Numbered from the stretch's first letter, positions 27,660 through 36,293 are shown. The stretch is 64,000 bases of DNA from Sandaracinus amylolyticus (GCF_021631985.1 NZ_CP070225.1:3844001-3908000); one strand, 5' to 3'. Numbers and translations: made by a program. The notes: generated by a model not told the origin, from the sequence alone.

Positions 27660-27689
27660 TTGGCGTGGCTGGTGTGGTGCGGCTACGCT
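27660..27689 (+). promoter_or_regulatory. Possible promoter upstream of glycosyltransferase gene
   Basis: TTGGCG (27660-27665) and TACGCT (27684-27689) are spaced by 18 bp. The GGCTACGCT context recurs upstream of the gene at 52446. The implied start lies about 126 bases before the ATG at 27822, leaving a long leader that contains the 19-bp repeats. Confidence 0.35.
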
Positions 27690-27753
27690 CCGCCGCCGAC
27701 GAACGAGGCCGCTGCGATCGGCGCCGCCGCTTCGCCTTCGATCTCACCGCGCG

Positions 27754-27810
27754 TCTTCCACTTCGCCGCGCCTCATTCACTTCGCCGCGCCTCTTCCACT
27801 TCGCCGCAAC
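27754..27810 (+). repeat. Three 19-bp direct repeats just before a start codon
   Basis: Units at 27754-27772, 27773-27791 and 27792-27810 share the core CACTTCGCCGC; a fourth partial unit (GACTTCGCCGC, 27811-27821) ends exactly at the ATG at 27822. The stretch is free of a purine-rich ribosome site. Confidence 0.85.
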
Positions 27811-27821
27811 GACTTCGCCGC

Positions 27822-30524
27822 ATGGAGCTTCCGATCCGCACGGCCCGCATCGCGGCGGGCGTGACCTTCGTCGTCGCCGCGGTGCTGGTGCTCGCGGGCA
27901 TCTGGAGCTTCGGGATCTGGGATCCCTGGGAGCTCGCGAGCGCCGACGTCGCGCGCCGGCTCGCCGCCGGGGAGCCTCCGACCGAGCGCGGGACGCTCGA
28001 CGTGCCGCCGCTCGGGCCCTGGCTCGTCGCGCAGGGCTTCTCGATCTTCGGGATCCACGAGTGGTCCGGGCGCATCCCGATCGGGCTCTCGGCGCTCGCT
28101 GCGGTGGCGATCGGATACTGGCTCGTCGCGCGCTTCGCGGGACGTCGCGCCGGGATCTACGCCGCGCTGATCGCGTGCACGAGCCCGCTCTTCCTCTTCA
28201 ACGCGCGGCAGATGATCGGCGCCGGGCCCGCGTTCGCGGCGCAGGCGGCGGTGTTCCTCTGCGCGGTGTCGCTGCTCTTCCAGCCCGAGCGCGCCGAGTC
28301 GGCGACGCTGCGGGCGCCGGTCGCGCGTGCGCTGTGGGCCGTCGGGCTCGTCGTGTCGATCGCGCTGTCGACGCTCGCGAGCGGCGTGCTGCTCGGCGTG
28401 CTGCCTCCGCTCGGTGCGGTCGCGGCGACCGCGATCGCGCGCGGTGAGCTGGCGCCCCAGCGCTTCCGGGCGAACGGCGAAGCGCGGGTGCGCGCGGCGA
28501 TCGCGTGGGCGACCGTCGTCGGGACGGCGCTCGTCGCGGTGCACGTCGCGCGGCTCGTCGCGATCGACGCCGACGTGTACAGCGCGTGGATCGGGGGCCT
28601 GCCGCGCGGCGGGAACCCGCCGACGTTCGAGCGCGTGCTCGAGCTCGTGTTCCACTCGTTCGCGCCGTGGAGCGCGCTGCTGCCGATCGCGATCGGTCGT
28701 GCGATGGCGGGCCGCGCCGAGGGCGAGGATCGCGTGCCCGCGACGCTCGCGGAAGAGCCCTCGCTGCGCATCGGGCTCGTGCTCTGGGCGGCGTTCGGGT
28801 TCTGCGCGCAGACGATCTACGTGTCGCGCTTCGGCAGCGCGACGTTCCTGCCGGTGATCGCGCTCGCGGGATCGGTCGCGCTCCTGCTGCGCGACGTCGA
28901 GCGCGCGGGGCGTGGATCGTGGGCCGCGGGTCTGGTCGCGCTGCTGCTCGCCGCGCTCCTGCTGCGCGACTTCCGCGGGTACCCGGTGAGCCCGGCCTCG
29001 GGCCTCGGGATCGAAGGGCTCGCGCTGCCCGAGGACTTCCCGCGCTCGACCGGATGGCTCGCGCTGCTCGCGCTCTTCGGCGGGGTCGCGCTGCTCGGCT
29101 TCTCGGTCGATCGCGAAGAGAGCGACGAGCGCTTCGTCCGCGACATCACGCTGCAGGACACGCGCTGGTCGTCGCTCGCGCCCGCGCCGCGTGTCGCGCT
29201 CGGCGTGGTGCTGCTCGGCTGGCCGCACGGGCTCCTCGTGCAGCAGTGGCGACGTGGGCCGGGCTTCCAGGCGTGGCTGATCGTGTTCCTGCTGATCGCG
29301 ACGGCGTGCACGATCTTCGGGCTCGAGTGCTTCCTGCTCGGCGAGGAGCGTCCCTACGAGTCGCTGCTGGTGCTCGCGGCGGTGACCGGCGCGCTCGCGG
29401 GCGGGACCTGGCTCGGTGTGATCGGGATCGCGGTCGCGCGCTCGCTCTCGAAGGACGACGCGGCGCGCGCGCGCCTCGGGCGTCTCGTGACGTGGCTCGC
29501 GATCACCGGCGTCGTGCTGACGTCGCTCGCGATCGCGAACGGCATCCTCGGTCAGCCGCAGGTCTCGAGCCTCGCGGTGCGCATCGGGCGCGTGCTCGCG
29601 TTCCTCGTGCCCGCGATCGTGGTGCTGATCGCGCTCGGTCGCGCCGCGCGCTTCGCTTTCCAGAAGATGGGGGAGTGGTCGCTCGCGCCGATGCTGCTCG
29701 TGGGGCTGGCGATCGGCGGGTACACGAGCTTCCTCTTCCAGCCGAAGATGAGCTCGCACTTCTCGCCGCGAGAGGTGTACGACGCGTACAACCGCTTCGC
29801 GTCGGAGGGCGAGCCGCTCGGTGAGTATCGCGTCGGTGGGCGCGCGGCCGCGTACTACGCGCACGGCGAGGTCGAGGAGCTCACCGAGCAGAACGCGGTG
29901 CTCGACTTCCTCGCGCGCCCCGAGCGCGTGTGGCTCGCGTTCCGCGCCGACGATCTCGCGCAGCTCGATCGCGCGTACCGCCAGCGCACGCAGCGCCATC
30001 TCTTCGTCGCGGACGCGTCGAGCGCGCGGGTGCTGCTCGCGACGAACCAGCCGCCGCAGGGCCTCGCGAGCCAGAACTATCTCGCGGACGCGATCCTCGA
30101 CGAGGTGCCGCAGGTGCAGCATCGCGTCGGCGCGAACTTCGATCGACGCGTCGAGCTCGTCGGCTACGACCTCGATCTGCCGGGCGGCAACAGCGTGGGC
30201 CCGGGCCAGCAGTTCACGGTCACGTGGTACTGGCGCGTGATGTCGCCGGTGCCCGGCAGCTATCAGATCTTCCTCCACGTCGACGGCGCGGGGCAGCGCT
30301 TGAACGGCGATCACGAGCCGGTCGACGGGCACTATCCGGTGCGGCTCTGGGACGAGGGCGACATCGTCGTCGATCGACAGACGCTGCGCGTGCCGGCGAA
30401 TTTCCCGCCCGGTCAGTACACGTTCTTCATCGGCTTCTACGCGGGCGAGTCGCGGCTCGACATCATCGAGGGCCCGTCCGACGAGGTCGACCGCGCGCGT
30501 GCCGGCACCCTCCTCGTGCGTTGA
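27822..30524 (+). CDS. Large membrane glycosyltransferase, PMT/ArnT-like
   Basis: 900 residues. The first 110 residues carry the hallmark order of GT-C transferases: a membrane helix, then an acidic first periplasmic loop (WDPWELASADVARRL, where Asp/Glu are the catalytic-site candidates) and DVPPLGPWLVAQG. About a dozen further membrane helices extend to about residue 650, and a soluble C-terminal domain of about 250 residues follows, ending in a beta-sandwich-like region (QQFTVTWYWRV, FPPGQYTFFIGFY). GT-C enzymes move sugars from polyprenyl phosphate onto lipids or proteins; the acceptor here is unknown. No ribosome site precedes the ATG, and the direct repeats run up to it. Confidence 0.85.
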   Translation: MELPIRTARIAAGVTFVVAAVLVLAGIWSFGIWDPWELASADVARRLAAGEPPTERGTLDVPPLGPWLVAQGFSIFGIHEWSGRIPIGLSALAAVAIGYWLVARFAGRRAGIYAALIACTSPLFLFNARQMIGAGPAFAAQAAVFLCAVSLLFQPERAESATLRAPVARALWAVGLVVSIALSTLASGVLLGVLPPLGAVAATAIARGELAPQRFRANGEARVRAAIAWATVVGTALVAVHVARLVAIDADVYSAWIGGLPRGGNPPTFERVLELVFHSFAPWSALLPIAIGRAMAGRAEGEDRVPATLAEEPSLRIGLVLWAAFGFCAQTIYVSRFGSATFLPVIALAGSVALLLRDVERAGRGSWAAGLVALLLAALLLRDFRGYPVSPASGLGIEGLALPEDFPRSTGWLALLALFGGVALLGFSVDREESDERFVRDITLQDTRWSSLAPAPRVALGVVLLGWPHGLLVQQWRRGPGFQAWLIVFLLIATACTIFGLECFLLGEERPYESLLVLAAVTGALAGGTWLGVIGIAVARSLSKDDAARARLGRLVTWLAITGVVLTSLAIANGILGQPQVSSLAVRIGRVLAFLVPAIVVLIALGRAARFAFQKMGEWSLAPMLLVGLAIGGYTSFLFQPKMSSHFSPREVYDAYNRFASEGEPLGEYRVGGRAAAYYAHGEVEELTEQNAVLDFLARPERVWLAFRADDLAQLDRAYRQRTQRHLFVADASSARVLLATNQPPQGLASQNYLADAILDEVPQVQHRVGANFDRRVELVGYDLDLPGGNSVGPGQQFTVTWYWRVMSPVPGSYQIFLHVDGAGQRLNGDHEPVDGHYPVRLWDEGDIVVDRQTLRVPANFPPGQYTFFIGFYAGESRLDIIEGPSDEVDRARAGTLLVR

Positions 30525-30549
30525 TCTCGCGACACGACTCGGCTATGCA
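30521..30549 (+). promoter_or_regulatory. Promoter for a leaderless PilZ transcript
   Basis: TTGATC (30521-30526), 17-bp spacer and TATGCA (30544-30549). The GTG start at 30556 lies 7 bases after the -10, at the expected transcription start, implying a leaderless mRNA; consistently there is no ribosome site. Confidence 0.55.
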
Positions 30550-30555
30550 GCGCGC

Positions 30556-31008
30556 GTGAGCGACGGGGGCAAGAAGACCGACGAGGTCGCGTCGCAGGAG
30601 CGCGACGTCTCGACGGCCACGACGCCCTCGGAGGACTCGAGCGAGACGAGCGGCACCGAGCGCCGCTCGTACGAGCGCTTCGACACGCGCATCCACGTCG
30701 ACGTGACGAGCGGCGAGACGTTCCTCTTCGCCTACATCACGAACATCAGCGAGATGGGCATCTTCATCCGCTCGGAGTCGCCGCTGTCGATCGGCACCGA
30801 GCTGCGGATGCGGTTCGCGCCCGATGAGGGCGCGGAGCTCGAGCTGAGCGGGATGGTCGTGTGGATCAACCCGGTGCGCGCGAACGGCGACAACCCGAAC
30901 CCGGGCATGGGCGTGCGGTTCGAGGCGCTGACTGCGGAGCAGCGGGAGCAGGTGGTCGCGCTGGTTCGTACCGTCGCGTATCTGCAGGACGATACGCAGG
31001 GAAACTAG
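30556..31008 (+). CDS. PilZ-domain protein (TIGR02266-like)
   Basis: 150 residues. After an acidic, Ser/Thr-rich tail of about 30 residues, a single PilZ domain shows the c-di-GMP-binding RRSYERF arginine motif and the second motif NISEMGIFI (D/N-x-S-x-x-G). This short form is the myxobacterial TIGR02266 type. It probably binds cyclic di-GMP and modulates a partner by contact. The GTG start has no ribosome site but fits a leaderless promoter; a longer frame would overlap the end of the glycosyltransferase. It is convergent with the hybrid kinase gene, with a perfect hairpin between. Confidence 0.9.
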   Translation: MSDGGKKTDEVASQERDVSTATTPSEDSSETSGTERRSYERFDTRIHVDVTSGETFLFAYITNISEMGIFIRSESPLSIGTELRMRFAPDEGAELELSGMVVWINPVRANGDNPNPGMGVRFEALTAEQREQVVALVRTVAYLQDDTQGN

Positions 31009-31087
31009 GACGGCGGTGGTTCGGCCCGGGCGCGTGGCTTCGGCATACATGTCGGAACGGGGGCGCCTCGGTGTCTGGGGGCGGGAG

Positions 31088-31113
31088 CGAATCCGAGCAA
31101 ATGCTCGGATTCG
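31088..31113. terminator. Bidirectional hairpin between convergent genes
   Basis: Perfect 12-bp stem CGAATCCGAGCA/TGCTCGGATTCG with an AA loop, lying between the PilZ stop (31008) and the kinase stop (31125). It is symmetrical, so it can act on both transcripts; no T tract is present. Confidence 0.6.
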
Positions 31114-31124
31114 GACGGCCGGGG

Positions 31125-32678
31125 CTACGCGGCGACTTCGCGGATTCGGCGCGCGAGGTCGCGCATCGAGAACGGCTTCGCCAGCAGCGGGCGGCCGGTC
31201 TCGAGCAGTGCGCGGTGCAGCGTCTCCGAGCGCAGGCCGCCCGAGACGAAGAGCGTGCGCGCGGCGAGCCTCGGGTCGAGCTCGGCGATCTCTTCGTACA
31301 GACGCAGCCCGTCCATCCCGGGCATGACGATGTCGCTCAAGAGCGCGTCGAAGCGCTCCTCGCTGCGCACGAGCTGCAGCGCGATCGGGCCGCTCGGCGC
31401 GGGCGTGCACTCGAAGTCCTCCGACAGCGAGCTCGTCATCGCGCGCAGCAGGAGCTCGTCGTCCTCGACGATCAGCAGGCGCAGTCGGCTGGCGCGCGGT
31501 GGCGGCTGCGAGACGGCGCGGGGCATCGAGTGCATCCGGCGTCCGCGCGGCAGGATCACGCGGAAGCGCGCGCCGAAGCCGGGCTCGCTCTCGACGAAGA
31601 TCTCTCCGCCGCAGCGGCGCACCAGCTCGCGCGTGATCGAGAGACCGAGCCCCGTGCCCGCGCCGATCTCCTTCGTCGTGAAGAACGGATCGAAGATGCG
31701 CTCCAGCGTCTCCGGCGCGATCCCCGGACCGTTGTCCGCCACCTCGAGGCACACGGCCTCGTCGTCGTGGCTCGTCATCACGCGGAGCCTGCGGGTCTCG
31801 AGCGCGATGGACTCGAGCGCCTGCAGCGCGTTCACGACGAGGTTCGTCACGACCTGCGTCATCGCGTGCGGCGGGGCCATCACGTACGGAAGGTCCCCGG
31901 CGAGATCGAGATCGACCTTCGCCTGATAGCGCACCTCGCGCCCGACGAGGCGCATCACCGTCTGCACGTCGTCGTTGATCGACGTCGGCTCGGGACGCGA
32001 GTCGTCCTCGTTCTTGCGCGAGAACACGTGCAGCGCGCGCACGATCGACGTGATGCGACGCGACGCCGCGAGCACGTCGCCGAGCGCCTCGAGCCAGTCG
32101 CTCGCGCGCTGGTGCAGCACGTCCGCCTGCTGGAAGCGCGGGCGCGACATCACCGCCTCGATCTCCTGCCGCACGCGCTCGGTGTTCGCGAGGATCGCGG
32201 TGCTCGGGTTGTTGATCTCGTGCCCGACGCCCGCCGCGAGCAGGCCGATCGCGGTCAGACGCTCGCTGTGCGCGAGCCCCGCAGTGAGCCGCGAGCGCTC
32301 CTCGCGCATCCCGTTCACGCGCCGCGCGAGCGCGACGACACGCATCATCCCGCGCTCGAGATCCGCCGCGTCGACCACGTCCGCCGCGCCGCCCTCGCGC
32401 AGCGCGCGCTCGATGTCGAGATCCACCGCGTCGTGCACCACCGGCACGACGAGCAGCTCGGGGAACGCCGCGCTCAAGCTGTGCGCGCGCGCGATCGAGG
32501 CCGCGCCGTGATCACCGAGCTCCACGAGCAGCACGGTGCCGCCGCGCAGCTCCGGCAGTGGGTCGCTCGCGGGCCACGCGAGCGCGATCTCGAGCTCGTC
32601 GCGCGACGCCTCCACGAGGCGGTCGGCGAGCTCGGGCCGCGACCAAGCGAGGAACGCGACGACGGGACCGCTGCTCAC
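31125..32678 (-). CDS. Soluble hybrid histidine kinase (pseudo-REC, HisKA, HATPase, REC)
   Basis: 517 residues, no membrane helix. Residues 5-115 look like a degenerate receiver: the strand LLVELGD has Glu where the phospho-Asp would be and the conserved Lys is absent. A short coiled coil leads to HisKA with His153 in GVGHEINNP, then a HATPase domain (NLVVNALQAL, DNGPGI, GAGTGLGLSI) and a C-terminal intact receiver (Asp449 in LLSDIVMPGMDG, Lys in AKPFS). GTG at 32678 was chosen because it overlaps the upstream stop (GTGA); a GTG three codons earlier is possible. It is the last gene of a coupled operon with two enzymes, so it may sense their product; that is inference. Confidence 0.9.
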   Translation of the reverse strand: MSSGPVVAFLAWSRPELADRLVEASRDELEIALAWPASDPLPELRGGTVLLVELGDHGAASIARAHSLSAAFPELLVVPVVHDAVDLDIERALREGGAADVVDAADLERGMMRVVALARRVNGMREERSRLTAGLAHSERLTAIGLLAAGVGHEINNPSTAILANTERVRQEIEAVMSRPRFQQADVLHQRASDWLEALGDVLAASRRITSIVRALHVFSRKNEDDSRPEPTSINDDVQTVMRLVGREVRYQAKVDLDLAGDLPYVMAPPHAMTQVVTNLVVNALQALESIALETRRLRVMTSHDDEAVCLEVADNGPGIAPETLERIFDPFFTTKEIGAGTGLGLSITRELVRRCGGEIFVESEPGFGARFRVILPRGRRMHSMPRAVSQPPPRASRLRLLIVEDDELLLRAMTSSLSEDFECTPAPSGPIALQLVRSEERFDALLSDIVMPGMDGLRLYEEIAELDPRLAARTLFVSGGLRSETLHRALLETGRPLLAKPFSMRDLARRIREVAA

Positions 32679-33808
32679 ACCCTGCACCGGCGCACATCGT
32701 ACCAGCGCACCACGACGGCGGTGCGGGTGAAGCCCGCCGCGGGCGAGTAGAGCAGTGCGATGCGCCCGTGCTCGAGCCGACCCTGCGCGCGCGCCTCCTG
32801 CAGGTTGAACACGATCGCGGCGTCACCGACGTTGGCGATGCGCGCGAAGGTGTCGACCGTGCGGTCCCGCGGCAGACCGAGCGATCGACGACACGCATCG
32901 AGGAACCATCCGAGGCTCTGGTTGCCCGTGTAGAGGTCCACGTCGTCGAGCGTCAGCCCTGCGTCGCGCAGCGCGCCGCTGCACGCCTCGCGACAGAACT
33001 CACCCGCGCGCAGCCCCGCGCTCTTGCCCGCGTCGGCATCGAACGACGCGAGCTGCATGCGGCCCTGCCCTTCCCACCACGCGCGCCGGGGCGCGCCCTC
33101 GACCACCGGCGCGAGCACGATTCCGTCCCGCAGCGATCCATCGGTGCGCGCGTAGTGGCCGAGCACACCGAAGTCGTCGGGCACGCGCTCGATGACCGCC
33201 GCCGCCGCACCGTCGCCGAAGTTCACCGACGCGACGCTCGTCGGATCCACCGAGCGCGTCCCCGCGTGCGACTGCACGATCAGCGCGCGACGGAACGTGC
33301 CGGCGCGGATCAGCGCCGCCGCCGTGACGAGCTGCGCCTGGAAGCTCGCGCATCCGACGTCGAGGCTCCACGCCGCCGCGCGCGTGAGCCCGAGCCGATC
33401 CTGCACCGCCGGCGCGTTCGACGGGATCAGTCGATCGGGCATCAGCGAGTGCACGAGCAGCAGGTCGATCGACTCGGGATCCACGCCCGCATCGCGCAGC
33501 GCCGCGCGCCCCGCCGCGGCCTCGAGCTCCGAGACGTCGTCGTCGTCGTCGATCACGTGCCGCAGCCGCGCGCCACGGAAGAGATCGTCGCCGGTCGCCG
33601 CGATCGCATCCGCGATCTCGCGTGGCATGGCCGTGCGCGCGCCCGACGACGTGCGCTCCACCGCGAGCACGTCGCCGCGTCGCTGGGTCTCGTCGCGCGC
33701 CACCAGCACGCCGTTCCAGAACGAGTTGTCGCGCACCTTCGGCGGCAACGCGGTCCCGATCCCCACGATCCCGATCCCACGCAGACCGCGCGCGCCTTCT
33801 TCACCCAT
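32675..33808 (-). CDS. FabH-like (KAS III) thiolase-fold enzyme lacking the catalytic histidine
   Basis: 377 residues of thiolase fold. Cys153 in SLDVGCASFQ is the acyl-accepting cysteine and Asn326 in RIANVGDAA matches the FabH active-site Asn. Where FabH has His in HQAN, this protein reads YTGNQ (Thr294 at the His position by my hand alignment). Loss of the His would impair malonyl-ACP decarboxylation and suggests an acyltransferase or a condensation not needing decarboxylation, as seen in other divergent KAS III proteins. Its ATG overlaps the end of the ThDP-enzyme gene by 8 bases (ATGGGTGA), and it overlaps the kinase gene by 4. It is not a housekeeping FabH by context. Confidence 0.85.
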   Translation of the reverse strand: MGEEGARGLRGIGIVGIGTALPPKVRDNSFWNGVLVARDETQRRGDVLAVERTSSGARTAMPREIADAIAATGDDLFRGARLRHVIDDDDDVSELEAAAGRAALRDAGVDPESIDLLLVHSLMPDRLIPSNAPAVQDRLGLTRAAAWSLDVGCASFQAQLVTAAALIRAGTFRRALIVQSHAGTRSVDPTSVASVNFGDGAAAAVIERVPDDFGVLGHYARTDGSLRDGIVLAPVVEGAPRRAWWEGQGRMQLASFDADAGKSAGLRAGEFCREACSGALRDAGLTLDDVDLYTGNQSLGWFLDACRRSLGLPRDRTVDTFARIANVGDAAIVFNLQEARAQGRLEHGRIALLYSPAAGFTRTAVVVRWYDVRRCRV

Positions 33809-35474
33809 CGTTCTCCGAGCTCCCGAACTGCTTCAGCGCCGCGACGCGCTGGTTGCCCGCGAGGCGCACGTCGGGATCGAAGCGCACGTCGAGCACCACC
33901 GGCCCGTCCGCTTCGTCCGAGAGCAGCCGCACGAGATCGAGCCGCGTGCGCACCACGTGGCCCTCGGCGCCCATGCTCCGCGCCATCAGCGCGAAGTCGA
34001 CGGGCGACGTCGTGAAGTCCGGCGCGCGCCCGAAGAGGTCGTGCATGCCGTGGTGCACCATGTTCAAGCGGCTGTCGTTCATCACGACGAACGTCACGCG
34101 CAGCCCGTGCTGCACCGCGGTCGCGAGCTCGTTGCCGTACATGAGGAAGCCGCCGTCGCCGCAGATCGCGAACGTGCGCCGCTGCGGCGCGCCCAACTGA
34201 TGACCGATCGCGGTCGCGATGCCAGAGCCCATCGATCCGAAGCCGAGGCACGTGATGAAGTCGCCGTGCTCGCTCACGCGCAGGTAGTGCAGCGCGACCG
34301 AGAGGTGCTCGCCCATGTCCGCGGTGAACACCGCGTCGCGCGGGCACGCCTCGTTCATCGCGAGCACGACCTCCATCGTCGTCAGCGCGCCGCTCGGCGA
34401 GGGCACGAGCGGCTGCGTCTCGACCAGGCTCGGACCGCGACCGAGCGGCTTCGAGATGCGCTCGTCCGATCGATGCTCGAGCATGCGCCCGATCACCTGA
34501 TCCGCAGGGCCCACGAGCCCGAGATCGATCGGGTAGTTCTTCCCGAGCTGCGCCGAGTCGATGTCGATCTGGAGGAACGCCCGGGTCGCGCGGAGCAGCG
34601 GCGACCACGCGTTCGTGGTGAAGTCGTTGAGCCCGCTGCCGACCGCGAGCAGCACGTCGACCCCGCGCTCGAGATACGAGATCACCGAGTCGTGCCCACC
34701 GAACCCGAGCACGCCGAGGAAGAGCGGGTGGTCCTCGGGGAACACGCCCTTGCCCTTCGTGGTCACGCAGACCGGCGCGCCCACGTGCTCGGCGAGCCTC
34801 CGCAGCGCGCGCCGTCCCGAGAGATCGCGCGTGCCCGCGCCCGCGAGAATCAACGGACGCTGCGCGCGCTCCAGCATGTCGAGCGCCCGTCGCGTCGCGT
34901 CCGAGTCGATCTCGAACGTGGTGCGCACGCTGCCCGAGAGCGGCTGCGACTCCACGTGCGCGCACGCGACGTCGAGCGGAAGCGAGACGAACACCGGGCC
35001 GCGGCGCCCGCTGTACGCCGTCGAGAGCGCCTTGCGCAGCACCGACGTCGCGGGCCCGGGGTGCGAGAGCATCACGCTCATCTTCGTGACCCGGCGCATG
35101 ATCGCGACCGCGTCGAAGCCCGCGGGCGATCCCTCCTGCAGCGCGCCGCGACCGAACGCCGAGCGCGCGACCTCGCCCGCGATGTGCACGACCGGAACGC
35201 CCTCGTAGAACGCGCTCGCGACGCCGGTCACCGCGTTCGTGATCCCGGGCCCCGCGGTCGTGAGCACCACGCCCGGACGCCCGGTCGCGATCGCGTAGCC
35301 GATCGCGAGGAACGCCGCGGTCGACTCGTGCTTGGTCGTGATGATGCGGACGTCGGGGCGCTCGAGCAGCGCGGCGTAGAGCGCGCTGATCGCACCTCCC
35401 GGGATCCCGAACACCACATCCACACCAAAATCGCGCAGCACGTCAACCAGCTGCAGCGCGACCGTGCCCTTCAT
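33801..35474 (-). CDS. Acetolactate-synthase-like ThDP-dependent enzyme
   Basis: 557 residues with the standard three-domain ThDP layout. Glu50 in TTKHESTAAF is the cofactor-activating glutamate; GDGGF (about 439) through VVMNDS (about 467) is the ThDP/Mg motif. No regulatory small subunit (IlvN/IlvH) gene is nearby, arguing against a dedicated branched-chain amino-acid role; the enzyme could decarboxylate a 2-oxo acid and ligate the resulting aldehyde unit to an acceptor (acyloin or acetolactate-type chemistry). ATG is supported by GAGG about 8 bases upstream and overlaps the stop of the DUF2378-like gene (ATGA). It is coupled to a FabH-like gene downstream, an uncommon pairing. Confidence 0.88.
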   Translation of the reverse strand: MKGTVALQLVDVLRDFGVDVVFGIPGGAISALYAALLERPDVRIITTKHESTAAFLAIGYAIATGRPGVVLTTAGPGITNAVTGVASAFYEGVPVVHIAGEVARSAFGRGALQEGSPAGFDAVAIMRRVTKMSVMLSHPGPATSVLRKALSTAYSGRRGPVFVSLPLDVACAHVESQPLSGSVRTTFEIDSDATRRALDMLERAQRPLILAGAGTRDLSGRRALRRLAEHVGAPVCVTTKGKGVFPEDHPLFLGVLGFGGHDSVISYLERGVDVLLAVGSGLNDFTTNAWSPLLRATRAFLQIDIDSAQLGKNYPIDLGLVGPADQVIGRMLEHRSDERISKPLGRGPSLVETQPLVPSPSGALTTMEVVLAMNEACPRDAVFTADMGEHLSVALHYLRVSEHGDFITCLGFGSMGSGIATAIGHQLGAPQRRTFAICGDGGFLMYGNELATAVQHGLRVTFVVMNDSRLNMVHHGMHDLFGRAPDFTTSPVDFALMARSMGAEGHVVRTRLDLVRLLSDEADGPVVLDVRFDPDVRLAGNQRVAALKQFGSSENDG

Positions 35475-36157
35475 GCGGTGTCCTCTTCGGGGCCGTCCTC
35501 TTCGGAGCCGAGGCGCCGGATCCGCACGATGCCGTCGAAGGGTCCGTCGAGCTCGGCCGCGACCTCGACGCGCTCGCGGCAGGTGCGCGCCACGCCCTCG
35601 AGGGCACCGACCATCGCGGACTCGATGTACACGTGCTCTTGCTTGATGCGCGTGACGATGGTGCGCGAGTCCGCGGACTCGACCGAGAAGCGCGCGTGCG
35701 AGACGACGGTCTGGCTCGCGTAGGCGCGCTCGAGCACGCGCAGCACGCTCAGCAGATCGGGCGTGACCACCGCGAGCGCCGCGCGCCCGAGCAGCGTGCC
35801 CGCCCACGCGTCGAACGCGCCGGACTGCAGCTCGCGCAGCCCCGCGTGGATCTGGTGCTCGCCGTAGTGGATCTGCGAGAGCAGCACGATGCGCGTGAGA
35901 TAGTCGCGCAACGAGTACATGCGAAACGCGGAGAGCCGGTGCACCGCGAAGAAGCGCCGGTACTCGCGCTGGGTGTCGGGCGAGAGCGTGCCCGCGCGAT
36001 CGTCGAGCATGTTGAAGAACGCACCGCGGCACGTCGCGCTCGACGGGATCTGCTTGAGCCGCCACGCGAGATCGGTCGCGCGATAACACGCCTCGATGTC
36101 GGCGCGCCCCGGCTCGACGCGACGAGAGGCAAGACCACCACGCGCGGCAGCGCTCAC
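35471..36157 (-). CDS. DUF2378/TIGR02265-like protein
   Basis: 228 residues resembling the myxobacterial paralogous family TIGR02265 (DUF2378): an N-terminal ATCRGAFFN block, a central Tyr-rich region (YSLRDYLTRIVLLSQIHYG), a Gly-Arg near FDAWAGTLLGRAAL, and a C-terminal strand-helix part (YIESAMVGALEGVAR). The family has no assigned function but is expanded in social myxobacteria, often beside regulators. GTG at 36157 has GAGG 7 bases upstream; a GTG two codons earlier is too close to that site. It is the promoter-proximal gene of the four-gene operon with the two enzymes and the kinase. Family call is from memory of the pattern. Confidence 0.75.
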   Translation of the reverse strand: MSAAARGGLASRRVEPGRADIEACYRATDLAWRLKQIPSSATCRGAFFNMLDDRAGTLSPDTQREYRRFFAVHRLSAFRMYSLRDYLTRIVLLSQIHYGEHQIHAGLRELQSGAFDAWAGTLLGRAALAVVTPDLLSVLRVLERAYASQTVVSHARFSVESADSRTIVTRIKQEHVYIESAMVGALEGVARTCRERVEVAAELDGPFDGIVRIRRLGSEEDGPEEDTA

Positions 36158-36279
36158 GCGCACGCCTCACGAGATCGTCCGGCGATCGCACGGGACGACT
36201 TCACCCGGGCCTTCCTCCTCGCCATCGCCGGTGAGGGCAACGACGAGCCGGAGCATAGTCGGAAGGTCCGGTGTCGTCG

Positions 36280-36293
36280 CCCCGCGAGCGGGG
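36280..36293 (-). terminator. Small hairpin downstream of PilZ gene
   Basis: CCCCG-cgag-CGGGG, 70 bases beyond the stop of the PilZ gene at 36364 and upstream of the four-gene operon. Without a T tract it is only a weak terminator candidate. The remainder of 36158-36363 should contain the operon promoter, which I could not locate. Confidence 0.3.

Noticed and set aside
33801-35474. Classical branched-chain acetolactate synthase (ilvB)
   Set aside because: No small-subunit or other ilv gene is adjacent, and the operon partners are a FabH-like enzyme and kinase; left unnamed.
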